A DNA stretch of 32,150 nucleotides from the NCBI GenBank assembly GCA_016192425.1, contig JACPUE010000039.1, positions 1-32,150 of the forward strand. Direction: 5' to 3'. The first letter of the stretch is position 1, and every line of letters starts with the position of its first letter. Under the pieces are notes generated by a model that was given only the letters and a program-made list of their open reading frames with translations, did no database searches and was not told the DNA's origin. The position numbers and the translations under genes were made by a program. Shown here in pieces: positions 1-7,095 of the stretch. This stretch comes from Burkholderiales bacterium (GTDB taxonomy: Bacteria; Pseudomonadota; Gammaproteobacteria; Burkholderiales; Burkholderiaceae_C).

Positions 1-7
1 CCGAAGG

Positions 8-109
8 GCAGTGCTCTTTTCGGGCGGTCTGCGGCGTTGCGATGCTTGCCCATAGCGGGGCTATGGGCTGCGCACCGCGCCTTGCATCCCATCCCGAAAA
101 GAGCGCTGC
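8..109. repeat. Long palindromic element upstream of chrB
   Basis: The outer arms at 8-24 and 93-109 are inverted copies matching at 16 of 17 positions, with core CTCTTTTCGGG / CCCGAAAAGAG. Inside them, GATGC (41-45) pairs with GCATC (84-88). At the centre GCCCATAG (48-55) pairs with CTATGGGC (61-68) around a 5-nt loop, so the whole can fold into one long stem or cruciform. It lies about 40 bp before the chrB start and leaves little room for a separate promoter. I recall similar GC-rich palindromes between genes in Comamonadaceae, but could not check copy number. It could be a dispersed non-autonomous repeat, or the edge of the chromate island. Confidence 0.7.
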
Positions 110-150
110 GTGGCATCAAATAATTTACGGACAAGTTCTAAGCTGCCGCC

Positions 151-1113
151 ATGTCTCTCCCCCCTGATTCTTGGCTGGCCTTTGTCGTCAGCCTTCCATC
201 TTCCAGCGCCACGGCACGCATGCGGATTTGGCGTGCCGTGAAGGCACTGGGTTGTACCACCCTGCGTGACGGAACCTACCTGCTACCCGCACATGCGGCA
301 CAGGCGGCACAGCTACAAGCGCTGTCCGACGAAGCGCTGCATGAAAGGGGGCAAGCCTGGCTGCTGCGTGTGCATGCCAAAGACATCGCCGAGCAAGCGG
401 CCTATCAAGCATTGTTTGATCGGACAGCCGACTACACACGCTGGCTGGACGAGTTGGCGCAGGCACGTCCGCTTCTTTCCGCGTTGCCCAGCATCGAGCT
501 TCAACGCCTACAGCGTCGGCATGGGCGCACCTACGAGGCGATTCGCAAGATCGACTTCTTTCCCGGTGAGGCTTCCATCCGTGCCGAAGCCCAATGGCGT
601 GACTTCACCAATACCGTCGAGGCCTTGCAGTCACCCGGCGAACCCCAGGCCGCAGCGGGCCGTATTGCCCGGCGTGACCGCATGCAGTACCAGGGACGGC
701 TGTGGGCGACACGCCGTCATCTTTGGGTCGATCGCGTAGCAAGCGCCTGGCTCATCCAGCGCTTCGTTGACCCAAGTGCACGCTTTATTTGGCTGGATAC
801 CCCAGCCGACTGCCCCTCCGACGCGCTGGGTTTTGATTTTGACGGTGCGACCTTCTCACATGTTGGCGACCGAGTGACGTTTGAGGTGTTGCTGGCAAGC
901 TTTGGCCTGGACAGTGATCGGGGCCTCCTGCGCCTGGGATCCATGGTGCATGCCCTCGACGTGGGGGGAACAACCAAACCCGAAGCAGGCGGCTTCGAGG
1001 CCGTACTGGCCGGTGCACGCACGCGCTGGCCGAGCGATGACGCACTGTTGGCTGACATGTGCGGGGTGCTGGACTCACTCCATGCCCATTTCTCGGCCCC
1101 GCGTAAGCCGTAG
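151..1113 (+). CDS. chrB: Chromate resistance protein ChrB
   Basis: This 320-residue protein has the two-part layout of full-length ChrB. The N-terminal part (about 1-140) begins with WLAFVVSLPSSSATARMRIW and contains LRDGTYLLP, both typical of the ChrB N domain. The C-terminal part (about 185-310) contains WVDRVASAWLIQRFVD and GSMVHALDVGG, typical of the ChrB C domain. In characterised chromate operons ChrB acts as a chromate-responsive regulator and is needed for full resistance. It is the first gene of a codirectional cluster, 18 bp before chrA. No good ribosome-binding site precedes the ATG, but the start fits the family N terminus. The palindrome directly upstream is unusual and may have displaced or replaced the native promoter. 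Confidence 0.93.
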   Translation: MSLPPDSWLAFVVSLPSSSATARMRIWRAVKALGCTTLRDGTYLLPAHAAQAAQLQALSDEALHERGQAWLLRVHAKDIAEQAAYQALFDRTADYTRWLDELAQARPLLSALPSIELQRLQRRHGRTYEAIRKIDFFPGEASIRAEAQWRDFTNTVEALQSPGEPQAAAGRIARRDRMQYQGRLWATRRHLWVDRVASAWLIQRFVDPSARFIWLDTPADCPSDALGFDFDGATFSHVGDRVTFEVLLASFGLDSDRGLLRLGSMVHALDVGGTTKPEAGGFEAVLAGARTRWPSDDALLADMCGVLDSLHAHFSAPRKP

Positions 1114-1131
1114 CACCTCGCCACCTCAGGG

Positions 1132-2334
1132 ATGAACATGAACGATCTCAATGAAACGGCAACGTCCAATGCAAGCGCTGCATCAGCCCCAGGGTACACG
1201 CTCTGGCAACTGGTGCTCTACATGCTGCGCCTGGGCACATTGGGCTTTGGCGGCCCGGTCGCACTGGTTGGCTACATGTACCGCGATCTTGTGGAGCAGC
1301 GCCACTGGATATCAGACACCGACTACAAAGAAGGCATGGCCCTGGCCCAACTCATGCCGGGCCCCTTGGCTGCGCAGCTGGCCATCTACCTTGGGTATGT
1401 GCACTTTCGCTTGTGGGGCGCTACGCTGGTCGGCCTGGCGTTTGTGCTGCCGTCCTTCATGATGGTGGTTGCACTCGGTGTTGCCTACAAGGCGTACGAC
1501 GGCATCGCATGGATGCAAGCTGTTTTCTACGGCGTCGGGGCATCCGTCATCGGCATCATCGCCTTGAGTGCCTACAAGCTTACGACCAAGAGCGTTGGCA
1601 AGGATCGGTTGTTGTGGGCCATTTACCTGGCCAGCGCTGGCGTGACCATTGCCACCCAGTCCGAAGTGATCTGGGTGTTTTTGGGGGCCGGTTTGTTGGT
1701 GTGGGCTGTGCGTGGCCCCTTGAAGAGAACTGGTGGTCAGTTGCATGGCGTTGCCTGGGCAGCACCCTTTGCATTCAGCCTGGAGAGCATCGATTGGCAC
1801 AAGCTGGGGCAAATTGCCGCGTACTTCGCCTATGCTGGCACCTTCGTCTTCGGCAGCGGCTTGGCCATTGTTCCGTTCCTCTATGGTGGCGTGGTCAAGG
1901 AGTACGCATGGCTGACGGATCGCCAGTTCGTGGATGCGGTTGCCGTGGCCATGATCACTCCGGGCCCAGTAGTCATCACCACCGGGTTCATCGGATTCTT
2001 GACCAGTGGATTCTGGGGCGCAGTCGTGGCAGCAGTGGCCACCTTCCTGCCCTGCTACTTGCTCACCGTGATCCCTGCGCCGTATTTCAAGAAGCACGGC
2101 AAGCACCCTGGCGTGGTCGCATTCGTGGATGGCGTCACTGCGGCTGCCGTGGGCGCCATTGCTGGGGCGGTGGTGGTGCTGGGCCAACGCTCCATTGTTG
2201 ACCTGCCCACCGCTGCGTTGTTTCTCGCCACCGCCGCTGTGCTGTGGCGATTCAAGCAGCTGCCCGAACCGTTCGTAGTAGTGGCCGCAGCCCTGATAGG
2301 TTTGTTCCTCTTCCCACTGGTTGCGCCCACCTGA
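1132..2334 (+). CDS. chrA: Chromate efflux transporter ChrA (CHR family)
   Basis: This 400-residue, strongly hydrophobic inner-membrane protein exports chromate from the cytoplasm and so lowers intracellular Cr(VI). It shows the internal duplication of long-chain CHR transporters. The first half carries LGFGGPVALVGYMYRD and MALAQLMPGPLAAQLAIYLG. The second half carries the related FGSGLAIVPFLYGGVV and AVAMITPGPVVITTGFIGF. The MPGPLA and TPGPVV motifs are the conserved family signatures. A second in-frame ATG at 1138 has a better-placed AGGGA and may be the true start. The gene follows chrB closely and is probably cotranscribed with it and the downstream ChrB-type gene. Length and motifs are complete, so it should be functional. 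Confidence 0.96.
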   Translation: MNMNDLNETATSNASAASAPGYTLWQLVLYMLRLGTLGFGGPVALVGYMYRDLVEQRHWISDTDYKEGMALAQLMPGPLAAQLAIYLGYVHFRLWGATLVGLAFVLPSFMMVVALGVAYKAYDGIAWMQAVFYGVGASVIGIIALSAYKLTTKSVGKDRLLWAIYLASAGVTIATQSEVIWVFLGAGLLVWAVRGPLKRTGGQLHGVAWAAPFAFSLESIDWHKLGQIAAYFAYAGTFVFGSGLAIVPFLYGGVVKEYAWLTDRQFVDAVAVAMITPGPVVITTGFIGFLTSGFWGAVVAAVATFLPCYLLTVIPAPYFKKHGKHPGVVAFVDGVTAAAVGAIAGAVVVLGQRSIVDLPTAALFLATAAVLWRFKQLPEPFVVVAAALIGLFLFPLVAPT

Positions 2335-2359
2335 ACCAAACCACAATGCGGAGACAGAA

Positions 2360-2506
2360 ATGAACCACAACCTCCACCCCTTGAACACCAACTCCACGGT
2401 TTTGACACTGTGTGCACCTGGCATTGATGCACACCACATCATGAGCGGCCTTGAAGCCTGGCAAGCTGCTGGTCTGCCTCTGCGTGCGCAAGGAGGTGCC
2501 GCATGA
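2360..2506 (+). pseudogene. Remnant of a rhodanese-type sulfurtransferase (C-terminal tail)
   Basis: This reading frame of 48 codons lies between chrA and the second ChrB-type gene. Its end reads MSGLEAWQAAGLPLRAQGG, which matches the last helix of rhodanese domains (usual form GGxxAWxxAGxPV). The catalytic-loop cysteine and the rest of the roughly 100-residue fold are absent. Rhodanese genes (chrE-type) are known partners in some chromate operons, so this is most simply a 5'-deleted copy with an unrelated leader at its front. It may still be translated: its TGA overlaps the next start as ATGA, and its last codons contain the ribosome-binding site of the next gene. It may therefore survive as a coupling leader. 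Function as an enzyme is very unlikely. Confidence 0.6.
2490..2497 (+). promoter_or_regulatory. Strong ribosome-binding site for the second ChrB-type gene
   Basis: AAGGAGGT, nearly a full anti-16S match, ends 5 nt before the ATG at 2503. It sits inside the last codons of the rhodanese remnant. It is the strongest such site in the chromate cluster and fixes the start of the downstream gene. Confidence 0.75.
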
Positions 2507-2961
2507 AATGGGTCACCCGTGAGCGTCCGAAGATCGATCGCATTGCCTGCCCTTGGCTCATTGCCCGGTTCATCGACAAGGCGCCGGAATTCCTCTATGT
2601 GCCCACGGCCGCCGTGCTTCAGGTGGCCCAGGACACGGGAGCCATACCCTACGACGTGCCCGGCGTCGAAATGACCCACAACGGCGATCTATGCAGCTTC
2701 GACGCCTTTCTCAAAAAGTACGATCTCACCGATCCCGCCTTGCAGCAACTGGCCGTGATCGTGCGGGGTGCGGATACCTCCAGGCTGGATCTTGCGCCAC
2801 AGTCTGCGGGTCTCTATGCGCTGTCATTAGGCCTGTCCAAGACCTTCAGCGATGACCACATGATGCTCAAGCATGGCATGGTGATGTACGACGCACTCTA
2901 TGCATGGTGCAAGTCCTGCCAGGCAGAAACCCACAACTGGCCTCCGAGCATGACAGCATGA
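2503..2961 (+). CDS. ChrB C-domain chromate resistance protein (short form)
   Basis: This 152-residue protein corresponds to the C-terminal ChrB domain alone. Its opening KWVTRERPKIDRIACPWLIA parallels the WVDRVASAWLIQRF segment of the full-length ChrB at 151-1113. It then has PYDVPGVEMTHNGDLCSFDAF and IVRGADT, typical of stand-alone chromate-resistance proteins of this family. No N-terminal ChrB domain, signal peptide or membrane segment is visible. It overlaps the rhodanese remnant by 4 bp (ATGA) and is the last gene of the cluster. In related genomes such proteins occur beside rhodanese and ChrA genes, which supports a role in chromate resistance. Its biochemical activity is not established, and I infer the role from context. 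Confidence 0.85.
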   Translation: MKWVTRERPKIDRIACPWLIARFIDKAPEFLYVPTAAVLQVAQDTGAIPYDVPGVEMTHNGDLCSFDAFLKKYDLTDPALQQLAVIVRGADTSRLDLAPQSAGLYALSLGLSKTFSDDHMMLKHGMVMYDALYAWCKSCQAETHNWPPSMTA

Positions 2962-3035
2962 AGGCAGGCATTCCGCGATGCTGGGCATGTAGTGTATAGA
3001 GGCTCGGTCAGAAAAGCTTCTCCGCAGCTGAAACC

Positions 3036-4355
3036 CTAAGCAGCGCTGGGCGCGGGCGGCAGGTGCTGGCGCAACTGCCAGCGCGCCTCTTGCGTGGCCG
3101 CGTCATCGGGGTGGCGCGCCTCCAGAGTGGCCAGCACCTTGAGGGCCATATCGGCGCGGCCCATGCCGTGCAGCAGCACCCGCGCTGCCAGCTCATAGGC
3201 CTGCGGCACGCTGGCGTGGCCCTTGAAGCGGCGGTCGAATCCGCCCAGCAAGGCCAAGGCCAGCGCCGCATCGCCCATGTTCCAGGCCGTGCGGGCCAGG
3301 GCCAGGGTGGTGTCGGCATCGGCCAGCACAAACTTTGCATCCTGGGCGCGGCAGGTCTGGTAGACGCGCAGCGCCTCGGCGCTTTGGCCCTGGCGCAGCA
3401 GCAGCGGGATGAAGCGTTGCGCATGGTCCAGCAGGCTGGGCGCCTTCTGGGCCAATGCCAGGACACGGTGGTAGCGCCGCTGGGCAGGCAGTTCATCATG
3501 GCGGGTGCGCTGGTGTTCGTAGGCAATGCCCAATGCGCCCTCCAGGTCGCCTTCGGTCACTTTCTGCGCCACCAGTGCATCGGTAGCGTCATGTTCGATC
3601 TGCTGCGGCGTGCGCCGGTCTGCCGGTTGTGTGTCGATACCGGCACCGGGCAGCAGGTCGATGCCAAAGGACTCATGGTTCTGGTACATCACATAGCCCA
3701 GCAGGCTGCACATCACCCAGCCAAAATAAATGAGCACCCAGTTGATCAGGGGCAGCAGCAGCCACTCGGGGAAGATCGGTGCCAGCAGGCCCATGGCAAG
3801 GAACGAGCCCTCGCTGAGCAGGAACAGGAAGAAGCACAGCAGCACATAAGGCCAGCCGATGACCTGCACCGCAGCCCAGGCGTTGGCGGGGTTCAGGGTG
3901 GAACGCAGGCTGCTTGTCTGCACCAGCACGATGAGGCTGGCTGGCAGCAAAAAGCTGATGACCAGCAGGGCCAGCTGCCCCAGCGCAGGCCGCACGCTGC
4001 CAAGCCACCCAGCCGCCATGGATTGCAGTACCAGCAAGGCAAAGAGCTTCCAGGGCAGGTTCTTCCAGTCTTCGTCGTAGTGACCGGTGAAATCTGCCGC
4101 ACGGTAGATACCCCGCGAACCCAGCGCAGTGACCTTGAAACCGTAGCGCGACGCCGCGAGCAAAATGCCCAGCTCCGTCACGATCACCACCGGCGGAAAA
4201 GGCACCACATATACCAACAGGCTGCACAGGGCCAGCAGCCACCCATAGGTCAGCGGCTGGGACTGGAGCGGAAAAAGAAAAAAGGTGTTGAGCCGGTGCC
4301 AGAAACGGGGCAACTGCTGTGCGGGCTCTGCAGGCCCTTGGGTGCGCTGGTTCAT
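3036..4355 (-). CDS. Membrane protein with C-terminal TPR-like tail, function unknown
   Basis: The start MNQRTQGPAEP at 4355 is preceded by GGGAGG, about 10 nt upstream, giving 439 residues. An open frame continues far upstream but only as a GC-rich shadow. Residues about 35-240 hold roughly six hydrophobic segments, for example LTYGWLLALCSLLVYVVPF and WPYVLLCFFLFLLSEGSF. A conserved-looking cytoplasmic-type loop contains GIYRAADFTGHYDEDWKNLP. Residues about 260-439 are soluble, Ala/Leu-rich and helical, with repeats such as GDLEGALGIAYEHQR and GQSAEALRVYQTCRAQ that look like tetratricopeptide units. It resembles uncharacterised beta-proteobacterial membrane proteins. I do not recognise a function. 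It converges on the chromate cluster and follows a rarD remnant on the same strand. Confidence 0.75.
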   Translation of the reverse strand: MNQRTQGPAEPAQQLPRFWHRLNTFFLFPLQSQPLTYGWLLALCSLLVYVVPFPPVVIVTELGILLAASRYGFKVTALGSRGIYRAADFTGHYDEDWKNLPWKLFALLVLQSMAAGWLGSVRPALGQLALLVISFLLPASLIVLVQTSSLRSTLNPANAWAAVQVIGWPYVLLCFFLFLLSEGSFLAMGLLAPIFPEWLLLPLINWVLIYFGWVMCSLLGYVMYQNHESFGIDLLPGAGIDTQPADRRTPQQIEHDATDALVAQKVTEGDLEGALGIAYEHQRTRHDELPAQRRYHRVLALAQKAPSLLDHAQRFIPLLLRQGQSAEALRVYQTCRAQDAKFVLADADTTLALARTAWNMGDAALALALLGGFDRRFKGHASVPQAYELAARVLLHGMGRADMALKVLATLEARHPDDAATQEARWQLRQHLPPAPSAA

Positions 4356-4389
4356 GGTGCTGCCCGCCTCCCTCTGCGGGCCGAGGGCA

Positions 4390-4657
4390 TTATAGGAACC
4401 GTGCTGCTGCGGCTGCACCAGCGCGCCGCAACCGCAGCGCACCGTCCAGCACCAGCAGCCCCACCGCCGCAAACACCAGCCCGTACAGCGGGCGCTGGCC
4501 CGGCGCCAGGGCACGCAGTTGCGCCGCTTCGCCCCACCTCCACAGCAGCAGCGTGGTGAAAGGCAAGGTGCACAGCACGCGCCAGCCAGGGCGACAGGCA
4601 GTAGATGGCGCCAAACAGAAAGGAGGCCGCCACCGAGGCCACAATGCCTTTGAACAC
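4390..4657 (-). pseudogene. rarD: rarD (EamA/DMT-family permease) remnant with two internal deletions
   Basis: Read on the minus strand from a GTG at 4657, the frame gives VFKGIVASVAASFLFG and then AIYCLSPWLA, the first membrane helix of RarD-type permeases. At about 4582 the homology jumps frame to WRVLCTLPFTTLLLWRWGEA, which normally follows about ten residues later. About 60 bases further on it jumps again, to PLYGLVFAAVGLLVLDGAL, which matches the last helix of the family. The remnant ends at TAA (4390-4392). It has about 90 codons where about 290-300 are expected. Both joins remove sequence, one with a frame change, so no functional transporter is possible. Family assignment is from memory of RarD sequences. 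Confidence 0.7.
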
Positions 4658-4895
4658 AACAGAAACCGCTTGGGAAAACCGGGCATTGCCACGACTGGGT
4701 ATCCAGTGCGCCCTGGCCCCAAGGGTTTGTACCCAGTCTCTGTGGGCCACCCTGTGGATAAACCCTGGCACAAGCTGCCAAAACCGCGCCCGCATTGGCT
4801 TGCAACGCACTGCCCGCAAATTGGGCAGCCGTTGGCAGCGCGCCCTTGCCTCTATAGTGACGGGCTTTGCCGTCCTGACGGACACCCCCGCATTC
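4658..4895. other. Intergenic region between rarD remnant and nuclease-like gene
   Basis: No gene is supported here. The region holds one perfect DnaA-box-like 9-mer, TGTGGATAA at 4753-4761. A possible -10 element, TATAGT, lies near 4855, before the nuclease-like gene. There is no convincing -35 at normal spacing. Upstream sequence of the broken rarD probably accounts for the rest. Confidence 0.4.
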
Positions 4896-5327
4896 ATGCC
4901 TGCTACTGCCCTGCTCTGCCTGGTCATCGCCATCAGCGACGGCGATTCTTTCACCGCACGCTGCGGCAGTCCGGGCGCCTACGAAAAAGTGCGCGTGCGC
5001 ATAGCGGCCATCGATGCGCCGGAGTACAGCCAGGCCTACGGCCAGCGCGCGCGCCAGCAACTGGCCCGCCTGTGCTGGCGCCAGCAGGCGCGCATCGAAC
5101 CCGTGGATCACGACCCATACGGCCGCACCGTGGCACAGGTGCAGTGCCAGGGGCAAGACGCTGCCAGCACCCAGGTGCGCACGGGCATGGCCTGGGTCTA
5201 CACGCCGCGCGCACAGGCCTACCCGCACCTGGACGACCTGCAGCGCCAGGCCCGCGCACAGCACCAGGGGCTGTGGGCCGATGCGCAGCCCGTGCCGCCT
5301 TGGCAATACCGACACCGCCAGCGCTGA
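4896..5327 (+). CDS. Staphylococcal nuclease-like (SNase/TNase) protein
   Basis: The start MPATALLCLVIAISDGDSF gives 143 residues. The open frame extends upstream, but that stretch is noncoding in character. The SNase fold signatures are present in order: ISDGDSFTARC (calcium-site Asp at 15-17), VRIAAIDAPE (Arg35, Asp40 and Glu43, matching the catalytic Arg/Asp/Glu of the family), YGQRARQQL (49-57), and DPYGRTVAQV (second catalytic Arg at 77). The end, LQRQARAQHQGLW, is also typical. The protein should hydrolyse phosphodiester bonds in DNA or RNA with Ca2+. The N terminus is hydrophobic, but that run is also the first beta strand, so secretion is uncertain. It stands alone between a broken gene and a convergent phosphoesterase. 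Confidence 0.87.
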   Translation: MPATALLCLVIAISDGDSFTARCGSPGAYEKVRVRIAAIDAPEYSQAYGQRARQQLARLCWRQQARIEPVDHDPYGRTVAQVQCQGQDAASTQVRTGMAWVYTPRAQAYPHLDDLQRQARAQHQGLWADAQPVPPWQYRHRQR

Positions 5328-5374
5328 GCATCTCTGAGCACGGCTTGCGCCCCGGTGCAGCGCTGAGATTTGTG

Positions 5375-6289
5375 CTATGCCTCGAACCGCCCGCTCAGCA
5401 GCTCCGGCAAACGGCTGGCGGGCATGCGGAACCCGCAGGCCTGCGCGTGGCCCCCACCGCCCATGCTCTGTGCCAGAGGAATGCAGTCGTAGCCACGCTG
5501 CGAGCGCAGGCCCACCTTGACCACCCCGCCCTGCCCGGCCGACCACAGCAGGGCAAAGCTGCCGCTTTTTTGCGAGAGCATTTCGCCCAGCAGGCTGTGG
5601 AAAGCACTGGGCGCATTCAGCATGAGCCCGTCCTGGCCGTTGAAGCAAAGGGGCTGGGCGCCCTCGGCCATGTCGCTGGCGAGCTTGCGGAACTTCTCGT
5701 CCATGGCCTGGCCGCGCGCCATGAAGGCAGCGTTTTGCACCGCATCGAAAGTGGCCAGCTCCTGCCAGCGCGCAAAGTCCTGGGGCTCCATGTCCAGCGC
5801 TGCCAGGTAGGCCGCGCCTTCAGGGAACTGCCAGTTCCACAGGTCGCGGTCCTCCACGTAGCGCACCAGGTCGGGCAGCGGCGTCTGTGGATGGAAGAAC
5901 TCCCACGCCAGCCGTGCGCCGGATTTGTGCATGTCGAAAAACACCACGCCGCAGCGGCAGGTGACGCCGCCCAGCTGGTCCGCGGCGCTCTTGTGGTGGT
6001 CCAGCAGCACCAGCTTGGCGGCCTGCGCCTCGATGGCGCGCAGCATTTCGGGCGCAAAGGCAAAGTCCAGCACGTACACGGTGCGCCCTTGCAGGGGCGG
6101 CAGGTCGGCCACGGTCTGGATCTGGCCGTGGTCCAGGCCCAGGCACTGCACCCGGCCTTCGTAAAACGTCCAGGCCGCCAGGGCGGCGGCAAAGCCATCG
6201 GGACAGCCCTTGCCGTGGTAGAGCACCAAGGGATCGGGATCGTTGCGGTCTGGGGCGACCAGCAGTTGCAGGGGAAGAAGGGTTCTCAT
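5375..6289 (-). CDS. DHH-family phosphoesterase
   Basis: The start MRTLLPLQLLVAPD at 6289 gives 304 residues; the longer open frame upstream is a shadow. Motif I is LVLYHGKGCPDGFAAALA (21-38), with a shortened acidic motif compared with the DHDxDG of RecJ. Motif II is YVLDFAF (72-78). Motif III is the signature LLDHHKSA (95-102). The C-terminal DHHA1 subdomain ends with the nucleic-acid- or nucleotide-binding GGGGHAQACG (277-286). Such proteins are Mn2+-dependent phosphoesterases acting on nucleotides, short oligonucleotides or cyclic dinucleotides. The substrate cannot be read from sequence. It is divergent from truC with 56 bp between starts, so both share a promoter region. I would not call it RecJ, NrnA or GdpP. 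Confidence 0.85.
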   Translation of the reverse strand: MRTLLPLQLLVAPDRNDPDPLVLYHGKGCPDGFAAALAAWTFYEGRVQCLGLDHGQIQTVADLPPLQGRTVYVLDFAFAPEMLRAIEAQAAKLVLLDHHKSAADQLGGVTCRCGVVFFDMHKSGARLAWEFFHPQTPLPDLVRYVEDRDLWNWQFPEGAAYLAALDMEPQDFARWQELATFDAVQNAAFMARGQAMDEKFRKLASDMAEGAQPLCFNGQDGLMLNAPSAFHSLLGEMLSQKSGSFALLWSAGQGGVVKVGLRSQRGYDCIPLAQSMGGGGHAQACGFRMPASRLPELLSGRFEA

Positions 6290-6345
6290 GTGGGCATTTT
6301 CGCCCAGGCTCTGAGGCACAATGCGCGCCTTTCCCCCAGCTCCCC

Positions 6346-7095
6346 ATGGCGGCCCTGCACATCCTCTGGCAAGACGAGCATCTGGTGGCGGTATACAAGC
6401 CGCCGGGCTGGCTGGTGCACCGCACGGGGCTGGACGCGGGGGAAACCCGTTTCGTGGTGCAAACGCTGCGCGACCAGCTGGGCCAGCATGTGTACCCGGT
6501 ACACCGGCTGGACAAAGGCACCTGTGGCGTGCTGGTGATGGCGCTGCACCCCCAGGCGGCGCACGCACTGGCGCAGGCCTTCGGGCAGCACCAGGTGCGC
6601 AAGCGCTACCTGGCCCTGGTGCGTGGCTGGGCCCCCGCGCTGGCCGAGGTGGACCACGCCCTGCGCCCCGACGATGCGCCGCCCGACGCCGCCGTACAGC
6701 CTGCCCACACACGCCTGCAACGGCTGGCGCGGCTGGAACTGCCCCAGGCCAGCGATGCACGCTTTGCCAGCACCCGCGCCAGCCTGGTGCTGGCCGAGCC
6801 CACCACGGGCCGCAGGCACCAGATCCGGCGCCACCTCAAGCACATCGCACACCCCATCCTGGGCGACGCCACACACGGCAAGGGGCCGCTGAACCGCTGG
6901 TGGGCCGCACACCTGGGCCGCCAGCGGCTGTGGCTGCACGCCTGGAGCCTGGAGGTGCCCCACCCGGTGAGCGGCACAGCCCTGCGGCTGCACAGCGGGC
7001 TGGATCTCGCCAACCCCGCTCCTGCAACACCAGCACCCAGCGGGCTGGACGACTGGCAAGCGCTGCTGCACAGCCAGCCCTGGCTGCCTACGTGA
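6346..7095 (+). CDS. truC: tRNA pseudouridine(65) synthase TruC
   Basis: This 249-residue RluA-family pseudouridine synthase begins ALHILWQDEHLVAVYKPPGW, followed by LVHRTGLD and QTLRDQLGQHVYPVHRLDKG. The order and wording closely follow E. coli TruC, which modifies U65 in the acceptor/T-arm junction of some tRNAs. The catalytic Asp is in HRLDK (53-57). Later conserved blocks are KRYLALVRGW, TGRRHQIRRHLKHI and HPILGDATHGKG. No S4 RNA-binding domain is present, as expected for TruC. The 3' end overlaps the convergent GGDEF-EAL gene by 8 bp. The assignment to TruC rather than another RluA paralogue rests on the QTVRDQxGQH and WLVHR blocks. Confidence 0.9.
   Translation: MAALHILWQDEHLVAVYKPPGWLVHRTGLDAGETRFVVQTLRDQLGQHVYPVHRLDKGTCGVLVMALHPQAAHALAQAFGQHQVRKRYLALVRGWAPALAEVDHALRPDDAPPDAAVQPAHTRLQRLARLELPQASDARFASTRASLVLAEPTTGRRHQIRRHLKHIAHPILGDATHGKGPLNRWWAAHLGRQRLWLHAWSLEVPHPVSGTALRLHSGLDLANPAPATPAPSGLDDWQALLHSQPWLPT

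Noticed and set aside
4753-4761. DnaA-box 9-mer as part of a replication origin
   Set aside because: It is a single box with no AT-rich unwinding region and no dnaA or dnaN nearby.
4356-5648. Upstream extension of the minus-strand membrane-protein frame to 5648
   Set aside because: It overlaps the nuclease-like gene and the DHH gene, has shadow composition, and the true start at 4355 has a good ribosome-binding site.
4319-6538. 739-codon plus-strand open frame
   Set aside because: It is Arg/Pro/Ala/His-rich with no domain, and is antisense or out of frame to the SNase, DHH and truC genes.
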